Source: Iodobacter violaceini (GTDB lineage: Bacteria; Pseudomonadota; Gammaproteobacteria; Burkholderiales; Chitinibacteraceae). From it: DNA of 64,000 bases. Positions 50,638-60,068 of this stretch are shown here, piece after piece. The stretch lies in NCBI RefSeq assembly GCF_011601265.1, contig NZ_JAAOLX010000015.1:1-64000 (forward strand), in the 5' to 3' direction. How positions within the stretch are numbered: position 1 is the stretch's first letter; every line of letters starts with the position of its first letter. The notes below the pieces were generated by a model, which worked only from the letters and a program-made list of their open reading frames with translations, made no database searches and was not told where the DNA came from. Both the position numbers and the translations under genes were made by a program.

Positions 50638-51445
50638 GATTAATCTCAGTCAATGACAGATACAGCAATTTGCCAGGCAGGCAAACGGGGTTATAAAGAA
50701 TTTCTAAGCAATCTACTGCGACACCGGATAATAAGTATGCAAGGAGGCCCGTTTTTTTCTAATCAATATTTTTATGGAAACGGTCTTTTTACAAATAAAT
50801 GACAAATGACACAGGCCATTTATATAAAAAACTGGGAGTAAATAATTAATTTTTATGGATAAATACGGCTAAAAATGATGAATCGCAACAATGGCCCCAG
50901 ACTCTGTTTTAATTGTAAATTTTCAAAACAACAGAATGCCACAGACTAAATGATCCGTCATGCAAAAAAAGACGCTAAACATTCAACAGAAAACGACCTT
51001 TTACCAAGCTGTATTTTCCCTTGCAGCCACTTGACAAAAGACGGATGCAAAAATGGCTGATTCAATTTCACTTTATATCTGTTTTATTTATTTTTCCAGC
51101 CGCTAAATGAGTATTCACTTCAGAAACGGCTTATCTCATGCGCAGGCATGAACATTGTTTTTGATCAATAACGGGCAGACGCATTAAAAAACAATCCCGG
51201 ATAAAAAAGCAGCCATTTATTCACACAATAAAAAGCAGGCGCGCATTATATATGAGGCTTCTTTCCGTTTAAAAGGAGGGATAACAGACACTGCTAACAT
51301 CTCATGACAAGTGGTATTATCAGCAGTGTTTTTCACGGGGTCAGCCCAGCCATTGGTGGCCCTCTCAGAAAAACCAAGGGACCATCGATTCCCTTATTGC
51401 AAAAAAACACATCAAACATCCATTTTCACTGCAAAAAGATCACCC
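50638..51445. other. Long AT-rich intergenic region
   Basis: About 800 bp between the divergent pepD and rarD genes. AT-rich; it must contain both promoters. Plus-strand frames from about 51304 precede rarD but lack family features and a ribosome site. No repeat or RNA gene was recognised. Confidence 0.5.
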
Positions 51446-52348
51446 ATGCTGTCTGGCCAAGGTTTATTTCTCTCCCTCATTGCCTCGCTGGTTTTCTCTG
51501 TATTAGGCTGGTACAGCACTCAGCTCACCCCTCTTCAAGGCTTAGACATTTTTGCCTGGCGCGTAGTATGGACTGTGCCTGCCATGCTGCTGCTTTTAGC
51601 CTTGCTAAAACACGGGGAGAAAATGCGCAGTACCTTACAGCGCTTCAGACACGAACCGATACTTTGGCTGGCTATTCCAGTCAATGCGCTTTTACTGGCC
51701 ATACAACAACTGATGTTTATGTGGGCCCCCTTAGAAGGGCGCCTGCAAGAAGTATCACTCGGCTATTTTCTATTACCGCTTGTAATGGTGCTGGTCGGTT
51801 TTTTTATTTACAAAGAACGCCCCAGCAAATTGCAATGGCTGGCTGTTTTTTTTGCACTACTCGGTGTAATGCATGAATTATGGCTGACGCGCGCTTTTTC
51901 CTGGGTAACATTAGTAACCGCGCTTGGCTATCCGCCTTATTTAATGATACGCCGCGCCTTACACCTCGACCCATTTAGTGGTTTTTTAATAGAAACCCTG
52001 TTTATTTTACCCGTAGCGGCGCTGATGATTTATCTGCACCCTGCTGCAACAGATGCCCTGCACACAACGCCCATGCTCTGGGTTTTATTACCCTGCCTTG
52101 GCATTATGACGGCCACAGCTTTTGTTTGTTATTTAATGGCCAGCAAATTGCTGACAATCGGCCTGCTTGGTATTTTGGGCTACGTTGAGCCGGTTTTACT
52201 CTTTTTTATCTCGCTGTTTGTACTTGGAGAACCCTTCAGTGCCGCTGGCTTAGGAACTTATATTCCAATCTGGCTGGGTATTATGCTGACCTGCTGGCAA
52301 AGCGCACATACCCTGCATCAGCAAAGAAAATCCGGCATCAGCATTTAG
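51446..52348 (+). CDS. rarD: RarD-type EamA transporter
   Basis: A 300-residue inner-membrane protein with about ten hydrophobic helices in two EamA repeats. The N-terminus has GQGLFLSLIASLVFSVLGWY and LDIFAWRVVWTVPAMLLLLA, the RarD pattern (W-x-R in helix 2), and ends with LGYVEPVLLFFISLFVLGEP. RarD proteins belong to the drug/metabolite transporter superfamily; E. coli RarD is linked to chloramphenicol tolerance, but the natural substrate is unclear. The start at 51446 (ATGCTGTCTGGC) matches the family N-terminus. Longer frames run far upstream without support. Confidence 0.85.
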   Translation: MLSGQGLFLSLIASLVFSVLGWYSTQLTPLQGLDIFAWRVVWTVPAMLLLLALLKHGEKMRSTLQRFRHEPILWLAIPVNALLLAIQQLMFMWAPLEGRLQEVSLGYFLLPLVMVLVGFFIYKERPSKLQWLAVFFALLGVMHELWLTRAFSWVTLVTALGYPPYLMIRRALHLDPFSGFLIETLFILPVAALMIYLHPAATDALHTTPMLWVLLPCLGIMTATAFVCYLMASKLLTIGLLGILGYVEPVLLFFISLFVLGEPFSAAGLGTYIPIWLGIMLTCWQSAHTLHQQRKSGISI

Positions 52349-52593
52349 GTTAAAAACAAAAACGGCCACATGGTGGGCGGGTATCAAACAGAATCATTTT
52401 TCATTCAATCCGCTTATCAGATTTGGATAAAACCATATTCGCATCTGTTTAAATCCAATATATTAGGAAATACTTACGTAGTACGTGTTACATAAACAAT
52501 TGTTTGATTTGCATAGAATCCAAGGCACTCATTCGGCATACGAAACCATCCCTGATCGACTGAGCCCATTTTAAATACGCCTCAGGATTCTCT

Positions 52594-55413
52594 GTGTTTT
52601 CAAGCATTGCAAAACTCGCACCCAAACAAACCATACGATCACTTTTCAGTGTAAGCCTGGTACTGACAATCAGCGCATGTGGCGGCGGAGGGGGCGGCAG
52701 TGATGCGCCGGTCAATCCTGGCACACCGGGCAATTCTACGGGACTGGTAGGCACTACTCCCCCCCCTGTCATCCCCGTACTTCCTCCTGCATCACCTTTT
52801 AGTATCGATACCATCAGCCCCCTTGAAGCGGGCGAAGGTGTCACGATTATGATCAGGGGGCTTGGCCTGTCTCAGGTTAAAAAAGTATTAATTGATCAGG
52901 CAGAGCTGCCATTTAAAGTTATTTCCGACCAGCAAATTGAAGCTACCATTACTTCTGAAGCCCAATCAGGCGCAGTCACGCTGCAAAAAGAGGGCTCTGT
53001 GATTCAGTCTGCCCAAAAAATCACCATTGCAGGTCCTGGGGTCGACACGTTTTCAAGCACAGAACTTAACACTGGCGATACGCTTGTGCTGAGTGGCAAG
53101 CAATTAAATCAGGTAAAAAGTATTCGTCTGGGCGGCGTAATTCTGCCTAAGGTCAGCCAGACTAATAATCAATATATCGTCAGCATCCCTGCAAGCGCAC
53201 GTTCAGGGTTTATCAGTCTTGAAGACAAAAACGGCGACATGATCACTCTGGCGCAAGCCATTCAAATCTGGCAAACCGTTGCCCAGCCTGCTTTGCTTCC
53301 GGCTGCGGGCTTGCCCGGGCAAACCATCAGCCTGCAAGGCCAGGGGATTGAGCAAATTGAACAAGTTATATTTGCCAATAAGCAAACTGCGGTGATTCGC
53401 AGCCGCAGCGAAGGCCAGCTTAGCGTAAGCGTTCCTGACAATGCACAGAGCGGCCCGATCACACTGATGTGGGGGAAACGCAGCTTACAAAGCAATACCC
53501 GCTTTGAAGTGACGCCCTTAGTCAGCGTCAGTGCCATGAGCCCTTTAAGCGGCCAGGCCGACAGCCAAATTACGCTTTCTGGCCAGGGCTTAGACACGGT
53601 GACGAGTGTGAGCGTGGCAGGCATCAGCGCCAAAATCATCAGCAAAACGGCCACGCAGCTGCTGGTGCAAATCCCTGCAAATGGCAATGGAGAAGTGGTA
53701 TTAAAATCGGGCACGCAAACGGTCTCTGCCGGCAATTTTAAATTAGTTGTTCTTCCGCCAACCGTAGTGGCCCCGGTGAAGCCAACCATTAATTTAGAAA
53801 GCGTAGCCGTAGTACAAAACTACTCGCAATTAGTGGGAGAAAGCTATCAGCGGCTGGTGCCTGGTAAAACGACGATTGTTCGTGCCAGCCTCACCACCAG
53901 CGCCAATAAGCTGAGCAGCCCGCGCGTATTGCTCAGTGCCACACTGAATGGTGTTTCCCAGGGCCAGCCATTAGAAATGAGCGGGCCGGCTTTTGTGCCT
54001 TCATCCGTTGCCCGCAACCAGCTGGATCAAAGTTTTAATGTAAAACTGCCTGAAAAATGGATCAAACAAGGGCTGAACCTGCGGGTTGACGTCGATCCTG
54101 ATCAAAAAGTAAGCAACGGCTCCAGCAAAAGCATCAGCCCGGCCGTGGGCCTTGCCACTAATATGGATCTGGTACTGGTGCCCTTACAAATTAATAACGA
54201 TGGCAAGGGCAAGCTCATTAGCGCCAAAGCGCCTGATGAGGCCTCTGTGCGGCAAATGCTGAGCAGGTTGTTCCCGCTGGCTGGCAGCTCGCTCAAAATC
54301 AGCTTTCGCAGCCCGTATACACTGACCACAGTCAGCTCCACCACAGAAATGAAAAGCATTGATGAAGCAAACACAGGCTCGGCAGGCTGGAGCCGTGCGC
54401 TTTCAGAGCTGAGCCAGTTGCGTATCAAAGAAGGCAGTGGCCGTCACTATTATGGCCTCGTGCCAGACCCCAAATTTAGCGGCGGCATTGCAGGGCTTGG
54501 CTATGTCAATCCAACCAGCTCAAGCAATGCAAACACCACGGCCATTGGCCTTGATGCAAATTACGATGAAGATTTAACCACTATGGGCCACGAGCTTGGA
54601 CACAATCTGAGCAGACCCCACGCACCTTGCGGTGGCGTAGGCAACCCGGACCGCAGCTTCCCTTATGCGGGAGGCAAAATTGGCGACACACTGCCTTTTG
54701 ATCCAACAAGCAATCGCCTGCTCACACTGGATGAAAATAGTAATTCAGACATCATGGGCTATTGCAATGGCAGCTGGTTCTCTGACTACAATTACGCAAA
54801 GGTTCAGGAATTCCTGGAGCAGCATAACTACGCTCTTGCACCAACAGCAGCGGGATATTCTATCCCCATGAAGCTGATGGATATTTCTGGCAGCATCAGC
54901 GCAACAGGTGTGAGCTTTGATCCGGTCACCCTTCGCAGCGGCAATACCAAAGCAGTTACCCAGGGCGATTACGAGCTGCATTTAATTCAAAGCAATGGCA
55001 AGGCGATTATTCAGCGCTTTAACCCGGTTGAAGTTGCCGATGCCCAAGGCGCTGTAACGCACTTTTTTGTCAGCATCCCCCAAACAGGTGCTTTAACAGG
55101 CATTGAGGTCTGGCATAAAGGGAAGAAAATCGGCAGCCAGCAAGGCCAGACACGGGCGGGTGCAATAGCCGGAAACCCAAGCGGTGCAAAAGTACAGTGG
55201 CAGGAAATAGCAGGTAAGTTAGTAATGAACTGGGATAACAAACGCTACCCTTATTTGAGCGTGATGCACCTTGGGCAGTCCCGCCAGCTGCTTGCGCATC
55301 AGGTGCAAGGCGGAAAAATAGCGATTAATCTGGCTGGCGTTCCTGCCGGGGGGCAATTTGAACTATCGCTGTCTGATGGCTTAAACCCAAGTTTGATTCG
55401 ATTACAGCGCTAA
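52594..55413 (+). CDS. M66-like secreted lipoprotein metalloprotease with IPT/TIG repeats
   Basis: A 939-residue protein starting at GTG 52594 with AGGA 7 nt upstream. The signal peptide ends in a lipobox (VLTISAC, Cys29) followed by GGGGGG and a Pro/Thr-rich linker. Four IPT/TIG-like beta domains (about 70-390) follow, each about 80 residues (e.g. LEAGEGVTIMIRGLGLSQVK). The protease part has the zinc site MGHELGHNLSRPHAPCG (His666, Glu667, His670, His676), the pattern seen in M66 StcE/ToxR-activated-gene-A-like proteases, and a later IMGYC as the Met-turn. M66 enzymes cleave mucin-type glycoproteins. Substrate here is unknown. Confidence 0.75.
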   Translation: MFSSIAKLAPKQTIRSLFSVSLVLTISACGGGGGGSDAPVNPGTPGNSTGLVGTTPPPVIPVLPPASPFSIDTISPLEAGEGVTIMIRGLGLSQVKKVLIDQAELPFKVISDQQIEATITSEAQSGAVTLQKEGSVIQSAQKITIAGPGVDTFSSTELNTGDTLVLSGKQLNQVKSIRLGGVILPKVSQTNNQYIVSIPASARSGFISLEDKNGDMITLAQAIQIWQTVAQPALLPAAGLPGQTISLQGQGIEQIEQVIFANKQTAVIRSRSEGQLSVSVPDNAQSGPITLMWGKRSLQSNTRFEVTPLVSVSAMSPLSGQADSQITLSGQGLDTVTSVSVAGISAKIISKTATQLLVQIPANGNGEVVLKSGTQTVSAGNFKLVVLPPTVVAPVKPTINLESVAVVQNYSQLVGESYQRLVPGKTTIVRASLTTSANKLSSPRVLLSATLNGVSQGQPLEMSGPAFVPSSVARNQLDQSFNVKLPEKWIKQGLNLRVDVDPDQKVSNGSSKSISPAVGLATNMDLVLVPLQINNDGKGKLISAKAPDEASVRQMLSRLFPLAGSSLKISFRSPYTLTTVSSTTEMKSIDEANTGSAGWSRALSELSQLRIKEGSGRHYYGLVPDPKFSGGIAGLGYVNPTSSSNANTTAIGLDANYDEDLTTMGHELGHNLSRPHAPCGGVGNPDRSFPYAGGKIGDTLPFDPTSNRLLTLDENSNSDIMGYCNGSWFSDYNYAKVQEFLEQHNYALAPTAAGYSIPMKLMDISGSISATGVSFDPVTLRSGNTKAVTQGDYELHLIQSNGKAIIQRFNPVEVADAQGAVTHFFVSIPQTGALTGIEVWHKGKKIGSQQGQTRAGAIAGNPSGAKVQWQEIAGKLVMNWDNKRYPYLSVMHLGQSRQLLAHQVQGGKIAINLAGVPAGGQFELSLSDGLNPSLIRLQR

Positions 55414-55446
55414 AAAAAATGGCCGGTTTTGAACCGGCCATTTTTT
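55414..55446. terminator. Terminator between convergent protease and PEP-CTERM genes
   Basis: AAAAAATGGCCGGTT pairs with AACCGGCCATTTTTT around TTG, perfect on both strands. Confidence 0.88.
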
Positions 55447-55448
55447 AT

Positions 55449-56021
55449 TTATCTGGTTTTACGCCTTCTGGCAGCCAGTAATCCCAACACCCCCATCCCC
55501 ATCAGCGCATAGCTTTCCGGCTCTGGTACTGCAGCAATATGAATATTATCAATAGCAGAATATGCAACACCCGTTTCAGAAGTAAGCACAATTTTGCTTA
55601 AACCCGCCCAGTTAAACACCGCATGCGTGGGGGACGTTGTCGTTGAAAAAACATCCTGAGTAAAAGTCAGCGTATCGCCCACATAGCCCTGAAAGCGCGT
55701 AATGCCGGATTCATAGCCTTTGGTAACATAAAGATCAAGCAGCGTAAATGCCGTATCACTGGAAAAAGAGGCCGCAGTGCCACCATCGTTGTAAGCAATA
55801 TTTGGCCCGGAAACCACACCCGCCTCAAAGCCAGAACCCGGAATATACGCCCCGGATAAAGAAGCAAAATTAGACCAGTTAAAGCCCGCATAACCATTTG
55901 CAATCGGGGCACTATCTGGCCCCAGCGTGTCAAAATCAATCAGCTGAGCGGCCACAGGCGCTGATAATATGGCAGATAGTGCAAATATGCCGGCTAGTAC
56001 AAAAGATTTAAAAGTATTCAT
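55449..56021 (-). CDS. PEP-CTERM sorted surface protein
   Basis: A 190-residue exported protein. Signal peptide MNTFKSFVLAGIFALSAILS with cleavage after VAA. The mature domain is beta-rich (a lectin-like or similar sandwich; IDFDTLGPDSAPIANGYAGF). The C-terminus has the sorting signal VPEPESYALMGMGVLGLLAA then RRRKTR: PEP motif, membrane segment, basic tail. Such proteins are cut by an exosortase and go to the surface or extracellular matrix. No exosortase is in the window. Probably monocistronic. Confidence 0.9.
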   Translation of the reverse strand: MNTFKSFVLAGIFALSAILSAPVAAQLIDFDTLGPDSAPIANGYAGFNWSNFASLSGAYIPGSGFEAGVVSGPNIAYNDGGTAASFSSDTAFTLLDLYVTKGYESGITRFQGYVGDTLTFTQDVFSTTTSPTHAVFNWAGLSKIVLTSETGVAYSAIDNIHIAAVPEPESYALMGMGVLGLLAARRRKTR

Positions 56022-56332
56022 GGCCCCTCCAGAAGATTACGCTAATATATTTATAAAGTTACATATAAATATAAAATTAATTACTTTCATTGAAATATCA
56101 TAGCCAGTAATTAATTTTTTACCATCTGAATTTACACATTCAAATATAAGCAATGACTCATGCAAGCAAAAAACATTTTATGACAAAATATTAAAAAAAC
56201 AAAAAATGCTAAGCAAACTGCAATGTTTGCTCAAAGTACCGGGTGGTCTTTTTCCCCCCAGGTACTTTGCCGCACGCAGCCATCTTGCCATTCTTTTATG
56301 ATTAGCCGGTTCACACTGACATGGCACAAATT
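56022..56332. other. AT-rich intergenic region with one hairpin
   Basis: AT-rich region between divergent genes. The only structure is CAAAGTACC (56232-56240) and GGTACTTTG (56261-56269), a perfect 9-bp inverted repeat whose arm matches the AAAGTACC repeats on the island (46824-46893). Confidence 0.6.
56232..56269. repeat. Inverted AAAGTACC repeat
   Basis: Perfect 9-bp arms around a 20-nt loop rich in T and C. The same 8-mer forms the cluster at the right end of the island about 9.3 kb away, but this copy is outside the island. Confidence 0.55.
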
Positions 56333-56713
56333 ATGAAACGTTTTACCCTGCTAAGCCTGCTGATGCTGAGCCTTGCTCATCCATGCTTTGCCAGCCAGTG
56401 GCGGGAATTAGGCAATACGCCCAATGGCAATCTGATTTCTGTACTTGATACCCAAATTCGTAAAGGTGACATTATCACCACCCGTATTCGAAATGATTTA
56501 TCCGAGCCTAAGCAAACAGAAAATGGCCATATCACCCATATTGAGGCCGATTTACAAATTAATTGCAGTAAAAAAACAGTATCTCCGATTCGGACCTTTT
56601 TATTTGATGATCAGGGCAGCGCAGCGCTTTCTGTGAATTTACGTGGCGGGCGGGATTTTATCAAAAAGAACGAAGACAGCTCTTTTGGTTTAGCGATTAA
56701 GGAGTTGTGCTAA
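56333..56713 (+). CDS. Small secreted protein, possibly surface-adhesin E-like
   Basis: A 126-residue exported protein with signal peptide MKRFTLLSLLMLSLAHPCFA. The mature domain starts SQWRELGNTPNGNLISVLDT and has a conserved-type Cys pair (INCSKKT and ELC at the end). The pattern W-x-x-LG-x-T-x-x-G-x-x-x-x-x-D at the start resembles the small surface-adhesin protein E domain seen in many betaproteobacteria. The start is the ATG at 56333; an in-frame ATG at 56321 is possible. No Shine-Dalgarno is strong. Confidence 0.55.
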   Translation: MKRFTLLSLLMLSLAHPCFASQWRELGNTPNGNLISVLDTQIRKGDIITTRIRNDLSEPKQTENGHITHIEADLQINCSKKTVSPIRTFLFDDQGSAALSVNLRGGRDFIKKNEDSSFGLAIKELC

Positions 56714-56865
56714 AAAACATATAGAGTAAGTTTTTTGAATGTGAGCCGAAATAATTGGTTAGAGTCAAAAAAGCTTTTTTTAACTAACGATATGCAAAAA
56801 AAGCTATTTTTAAACCATAGATAGCACGGTATTATCTAAGCATCGCAACACATCGAGAATCTGCC

Positions 56866-58440
56866 ATGCGTTTGATTTCATCGCTTTTTGTTTTACTCTG
56901 GGCTGTTACCGCAGAAGCCAAGCCGCTCACGGTATGCACCGAAGCCAGCCCGGATGGCTTTGATGTTGTGCAATACAATTCCCTGACCACCACTAACGCA
57001 TCTGCTGACGTATTGTTTAATCGCCTGATTGATTATGACGCCGCTACCGGTAAGCTGGTGCCCAGCCTTGCAGAAAAATGGGAAATCAGTCCGGATGGCC
57101 TGAGCTATACCTTTACCTTAAAAAAGAATGTCTCTTTTCATAGTACTGATTACTTTAAACCTACACGCCCGCTGAATGCCGACGATGTGGTATTTACCTT
57201 TAACCGCATGCTGGACAGCAATCACCCCTGGCATAAGAGTGCGCCCAACGGCTATCCGCACGCGCAAACTTTTCAATTGCCCAAGCATATCAAGGCCGTT
57301 AAAAAAATAGACGCGCAAACGGTGCGCTTTGAATTAAATGCACCCGAAGCTACTTTCTCTGCCCTGCTCACCATGGGCTTTGCCTCGATTTACTCAGCCG
57401 AATATGCCAATCAATTGCTGGCCGCAGGCAAAACCGGTGATTTAAATACTAAACCAATCGGCACAGGGCCTTTTGTATTAAAAAGCTATCAAAAAGACAG
57501 CACAATTCGCTTTGATGTTTCTGCCCAATACTTTGGCAATAAACCTAAGACCGATAAATTGATTTATGCCATTACCCCTGATGCCAGCGTGCGGGTACAA
57601 AAATTAAAAGCAGGTGAATGCCAGATTGCCCTGTCACCCAAGCCACAGGATGTATTGGTGGCAAGGCAGGATAAAAGCATACAAGTGATAGAAACCCCCG
57701 CATTTTCTACCGCCTTTATTGCTTTTAACATCCAGCACAAGCCTTTTGATAATGTAAAAGTGCGCCAGGCACTTAATTATGCCTTTGATAAAAAAGCTTA
57801 TCTGAAGCAGGTTTTTGACGGTACTGCCACCGCCGCAGATGGCCCTTATCCGCCCAATACCTGGAGTTATATCAACTTAGAAGATTACAAATATGACCCT
57901 GCTAAAGCAAAGCAATTGCTGGCGGAAGCAGGGTTTCCCAATGGCTTTTCCACCACCATCTGGATACGCCCGGCGGGCAGTACGCTTAATCCTAATCCAA
58001 GGGCAGGCGGAGAATTACTTCAGGCTGATTTGGCTAAAATCGGTGTGAAAGCCGAGCTGAAAGTGATTGAATGGGGCGAGTTAATTAAACGCGCCAAGGC
58101 CGGCGAGCACGATCTCTTATTTATGGGCTGGAGTGGCGATAACGGAGACCCGGATAATTTCTTAACACCGCAATTTGCCTGCTCATCCGTAGAATCAGGG
58201 CTGAACTTTGCCCGCTATTGCGACCCTCAGCTGGATAAGCTCATTAGCAATGGCAAAAAAATAGCCGATCAGGCGGCAAGAGCAAGGCTTTATGAAACAG
58301 CGCAAAAAATCATTCATGATCAGGCATTGTGGATTCCATTAGCGCATCCAATTGCCGCTGTGCTGACTAAACCCAATATCAGCGGCTATAAAATCAATCC
58401 ATTCAGCCGCCAGGATTTTAGTAATGTGATTGTGAAGTAA
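56866..58440 (+). CDS. Dipeptide/oligopeptide ABC-transporter binding protein (DppA-like)
   Basis: A 524-residue periplasmic binding protein of family 5. Signal peptide MRLISSLFVLLWAVTAEA. The family features are clear: LTVCTEASPDGFDVVQYNSL, LVPSLAEKWEISPDGLSYTF and ALNYAFDKKAYLKQVFDGTA, with the two Cys of DppA (ECQIALS and ACSSVESGLNFARYC). It binds dipeptides or heme-like ligands for import and chemotaxis. No permease genes are nearby, so it stands alone and may serve an unlinked transporter. A terminator follows directly. Confidence 0.88.
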   Translation: MRLISSLFVLLWAVTAEAKPLTVCTEASPDGFDVVQYNSLTTTNASADVLFNRLIDYDAATGKLVPSLAEKWEISPDGLSYTFTLKKNVSFHSTDYFKPTRPLNADDVVFTFNRMLDSNHPWHKSAPNGYPHAQTFQLPKHIKAVKKIDAQTVRFELNAPEATFSALLTMGFASIYSAEYANQLLAAGKTGDLNTKPIGTGPFVLKSYQKDSTIRFDVSAQYFGNKPKTDKLIYAITPDASVRVQKLKAGECQIALSPKPQDVLVARQDKSIQVIETPAFSTAFIAFNIQHKPFDNVKVRQALNYAFDKKAYLKQVFDGTATAADGPYPPNTWSYINLEDYKYDPAKAKQLLAEAGFPNGFSTTIWIRPAGSTLNPNPRAGGELLQADLAKIGVKAELKVIEWGELIKRAKAGEHDLLFMGWSGDNGDPDNFLTPQFACSSVESGLNFARYCDPQLDKLISNGKKIADQAARARLYETAQKIIHDQALWIPLAHPIAAVLTKPNISGYKINPFSRQDFSNVIVK

Positions 58441-58456
58441 ATCATTTGACATCAAT

Positions 58457-58505
58457 AAGGGCAGTTAAAACTCATTAAAACAGAGTTTCAACTGCCCTTC
58501 TTTTT
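58457..58505 (+). terminator. Terminator after the dppA-like gene
   Basis: AAGGGCAGTT (58457-58466) pairs with AACTGCCCTT (58490-58499); an inner AAACTC/GAGTTT stem and a final CTTTTT complete it. Confidence 0.85.
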
Positions 58506-58565
58506 CAGATGAAAAGTATGTGCGCTGGGTGCTTAGTCTATAAAGACAAATAGCAGCTATCTGGA

Positions 58566-59027
58566 ATGGGGTATAGCCCAATGGCATTACTATTATTTGG
58601 CAGTTTGCTGATTGTCTTTGGCTTATTAGCGGGTTGCCTCTTACTGATCGCCCCGCTCGGCATTCTTGAAATCACACCGGGAATAGGGCTTTGGCTCTTG
58701 TTCCCTGTCTTTAGCATTGGCGGATATTTTCTGCTGACGCTGACGCCCCGCTTTGCAAAACTGCGGCTGCTGGCCTGGTTTTTATCCAGCTTACTGCTTT
58801 TACTGGCTGCAGCCGCAGCCGCCGAATTAATGCTTTATGCGAGCACGCTGATGCAGCCTGCGGGCAGCACGCTGATCTTGTGGTATGTATTAATCATTGC
58901 AGGTGGCCTGGGCGTGGTGGCAACCGGTGCTTTTGATCTTAAAAAACTCATTCCCAAACTGCGGCGCAGCAAGCCTGAGCCGCCTCCTCCGCCGCCCGCT
59001 CCGGTCAGCCCAAAAACCAAACATTAA
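58566..59027 (+). CDS. Small membrane protein with a proline-rich tail
   Basis: A 153-residue protein with four hydrophobic helices (LLLFGSLLIVFGLLAGCLLL; IGLWLLFPVFSIGGYFLLTL; LLAWFLSSLLLLLAAAAAAE; LILWYVLIIAGGLGVVATGA) and a short tail of Pro and Glu (PEPPPPPPAPVSP). The start at 58566 or at 58581 cannot be decided. Function unknown. It ends in a 4-nt overlap with the convergent DUF455 gene, the two TAA stops sharing bases 59024-59027. Confidence 0.6.
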   Translation: MGYSPMALLLFGSLLIVFGLLAGCLLLIAPLGILEITPGIGLWLLFPVFSIGGYFLLTLTPRFAKLRLLAWFLSSLLLLLAAAAAAELMLYASTLMQPAGSTLILWYVLIIAGGLGVVATGAFDLKKLIPKLRRSKPEPPPPPPAPVSPKTKH

Positions 59028-59809
59028 TCCGCGGACTGTAAGGCTGACAACTCGGCCTCACTAAAGCCTGCGGCCCTGCGCGCATCTAAATTAAACGGCC
59101 CTCGCTGCTTTGCAGCTTGATATTGCAAAGCCAGCTGCTCATAGGCCGCAATCGTATCCAAACCCCGCTCTTCACACAGCGCCTTATACCAGCGATTGCC
59201 AATGGCCACATGGCCCACTTCATCCCTCAGGATGATATCCAAAATAGCAGCGCCAGCCTTGTCACCACAATGCCTGAGCCGGTCCCTGATTTGCGGCGTC
59301 ACATCCAGGCCACGCGCCTCCAAAGTACGGGGCACCAGCGCCAGCCTTGCCAGTAAATCATCCCTGGTTCTTTCTGCCATATCCCATAAGCCGTTATGCG
59401 CCGAAAAATCGCCATAGGCGTAGCCCAGCGTCAGCAGATGGTTCTGCAACAGCTCAAAATGATAAGCCTCTTCACGGGCCACTTTCAGCCAGTCGCGGTA
59501 AAAGTCTTCGGGCTGGCCGGCAAAGCGCCACAAAATATCGAGCGCCAGATTAATAGCATTAAATTCAATATGCGCCAGCGCATGGATCAAAGCAGCATGC
59601 CCTTCTGGCGTGCTGATTTTACGACGGGGCACATCCACAGGCGGCACTAAAGGCGGGCGATCGCTCAAGCCCGGCGTTTGTTCTGTACTGATAATGTGTT
59701 CATTGCAAGCAAGAGGGTGCAGATCTTCGATCGCACGCACAAGGGCGATTTTATCCTGGTGACTGGCCATTTGCAGCGCGAGCAAGGCTTGATGGCGGAT
59801 GGATTTCAT
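59024..59809 (-). CDS. DUF455 ferritin-like protein
   Basis: A 261-residue protein starting at ATG 59809; the apparent extension begins with TTG without a ribosome site. The helical core has the conserved ALAHIEFNAINLALDILWRF, then WLKVAREEAYHFELLQNHL and LRDEVGHVAIGNRWY. The Glu and His residues in AHIE, EEAYHFELL and DEVGH are the di-iron ligands of ferritin-like proteins, so a metal site is likely. Activity is not known for DUF455. It was placed by these motifs. Confidence 0.82.
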   Translation of the reverse strand: MKSIRHQALLALQMASHQDKIALVRAIEDLHPLACNEHIISTEQTPGLSDRPPLVPPVDVPRRKISTPEGHAALIHALAHIEFNAINLALDILWRFAGQPEDFYRDWLKVAREEAYHFELLQNHLLTLGYAYGDFSAHNGLWDMAERTRDDLLARLALVPRTLEARGLDVTPQIRDRLRHCGDKAGAAILDIILRDEVGHVAIGNRWYKALCEERGLDTIAAYEQLALQYQAAKQRGPFNLDARRAAGFSEAELSALQSAD

Positions 59810-59977
59810 AACAGGCAACGATAAGCAAAGAACGTATTCTGGACAGTCGGGCGGGGCTTGGCAAATAGATCGTCTGTGTGCCAGCTCTGAAAAAGATCTG
59901 CAGACACAGAGATCAGCACTTGTAGATTGGGTTAGCGGTCTGCGTGTAAGGTTTACCTCACTCCGTGATAGATCGTG

Positions 59978-60045
59978 TAACCCAACGTTCTTTCGAGTGT
60001 TGGGTTACGCTTATTTACATCGCTAACAACAGCGATGTAAATAAG
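59978..60045. repeat. Two intergenic palindromes downstream of ndh
   Basis: GTAACCCAACGTTCTTTCG and CGAGTGTTGGGTTAC form a hairpin at about 59978-60008, of the common GTTGGG-type unit. It is followed by a perfect 15-bp inverted repeat CTTATTTACATCGCT (60010-60024) / AGCGATGTAAATAAG (60031-60045). No U-tract follows, so they are repeat units rather than terminators. Confidence 0.65.
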
Positions 60046-60068
60046 CTAAACGCAAGCTGCATTTATAC

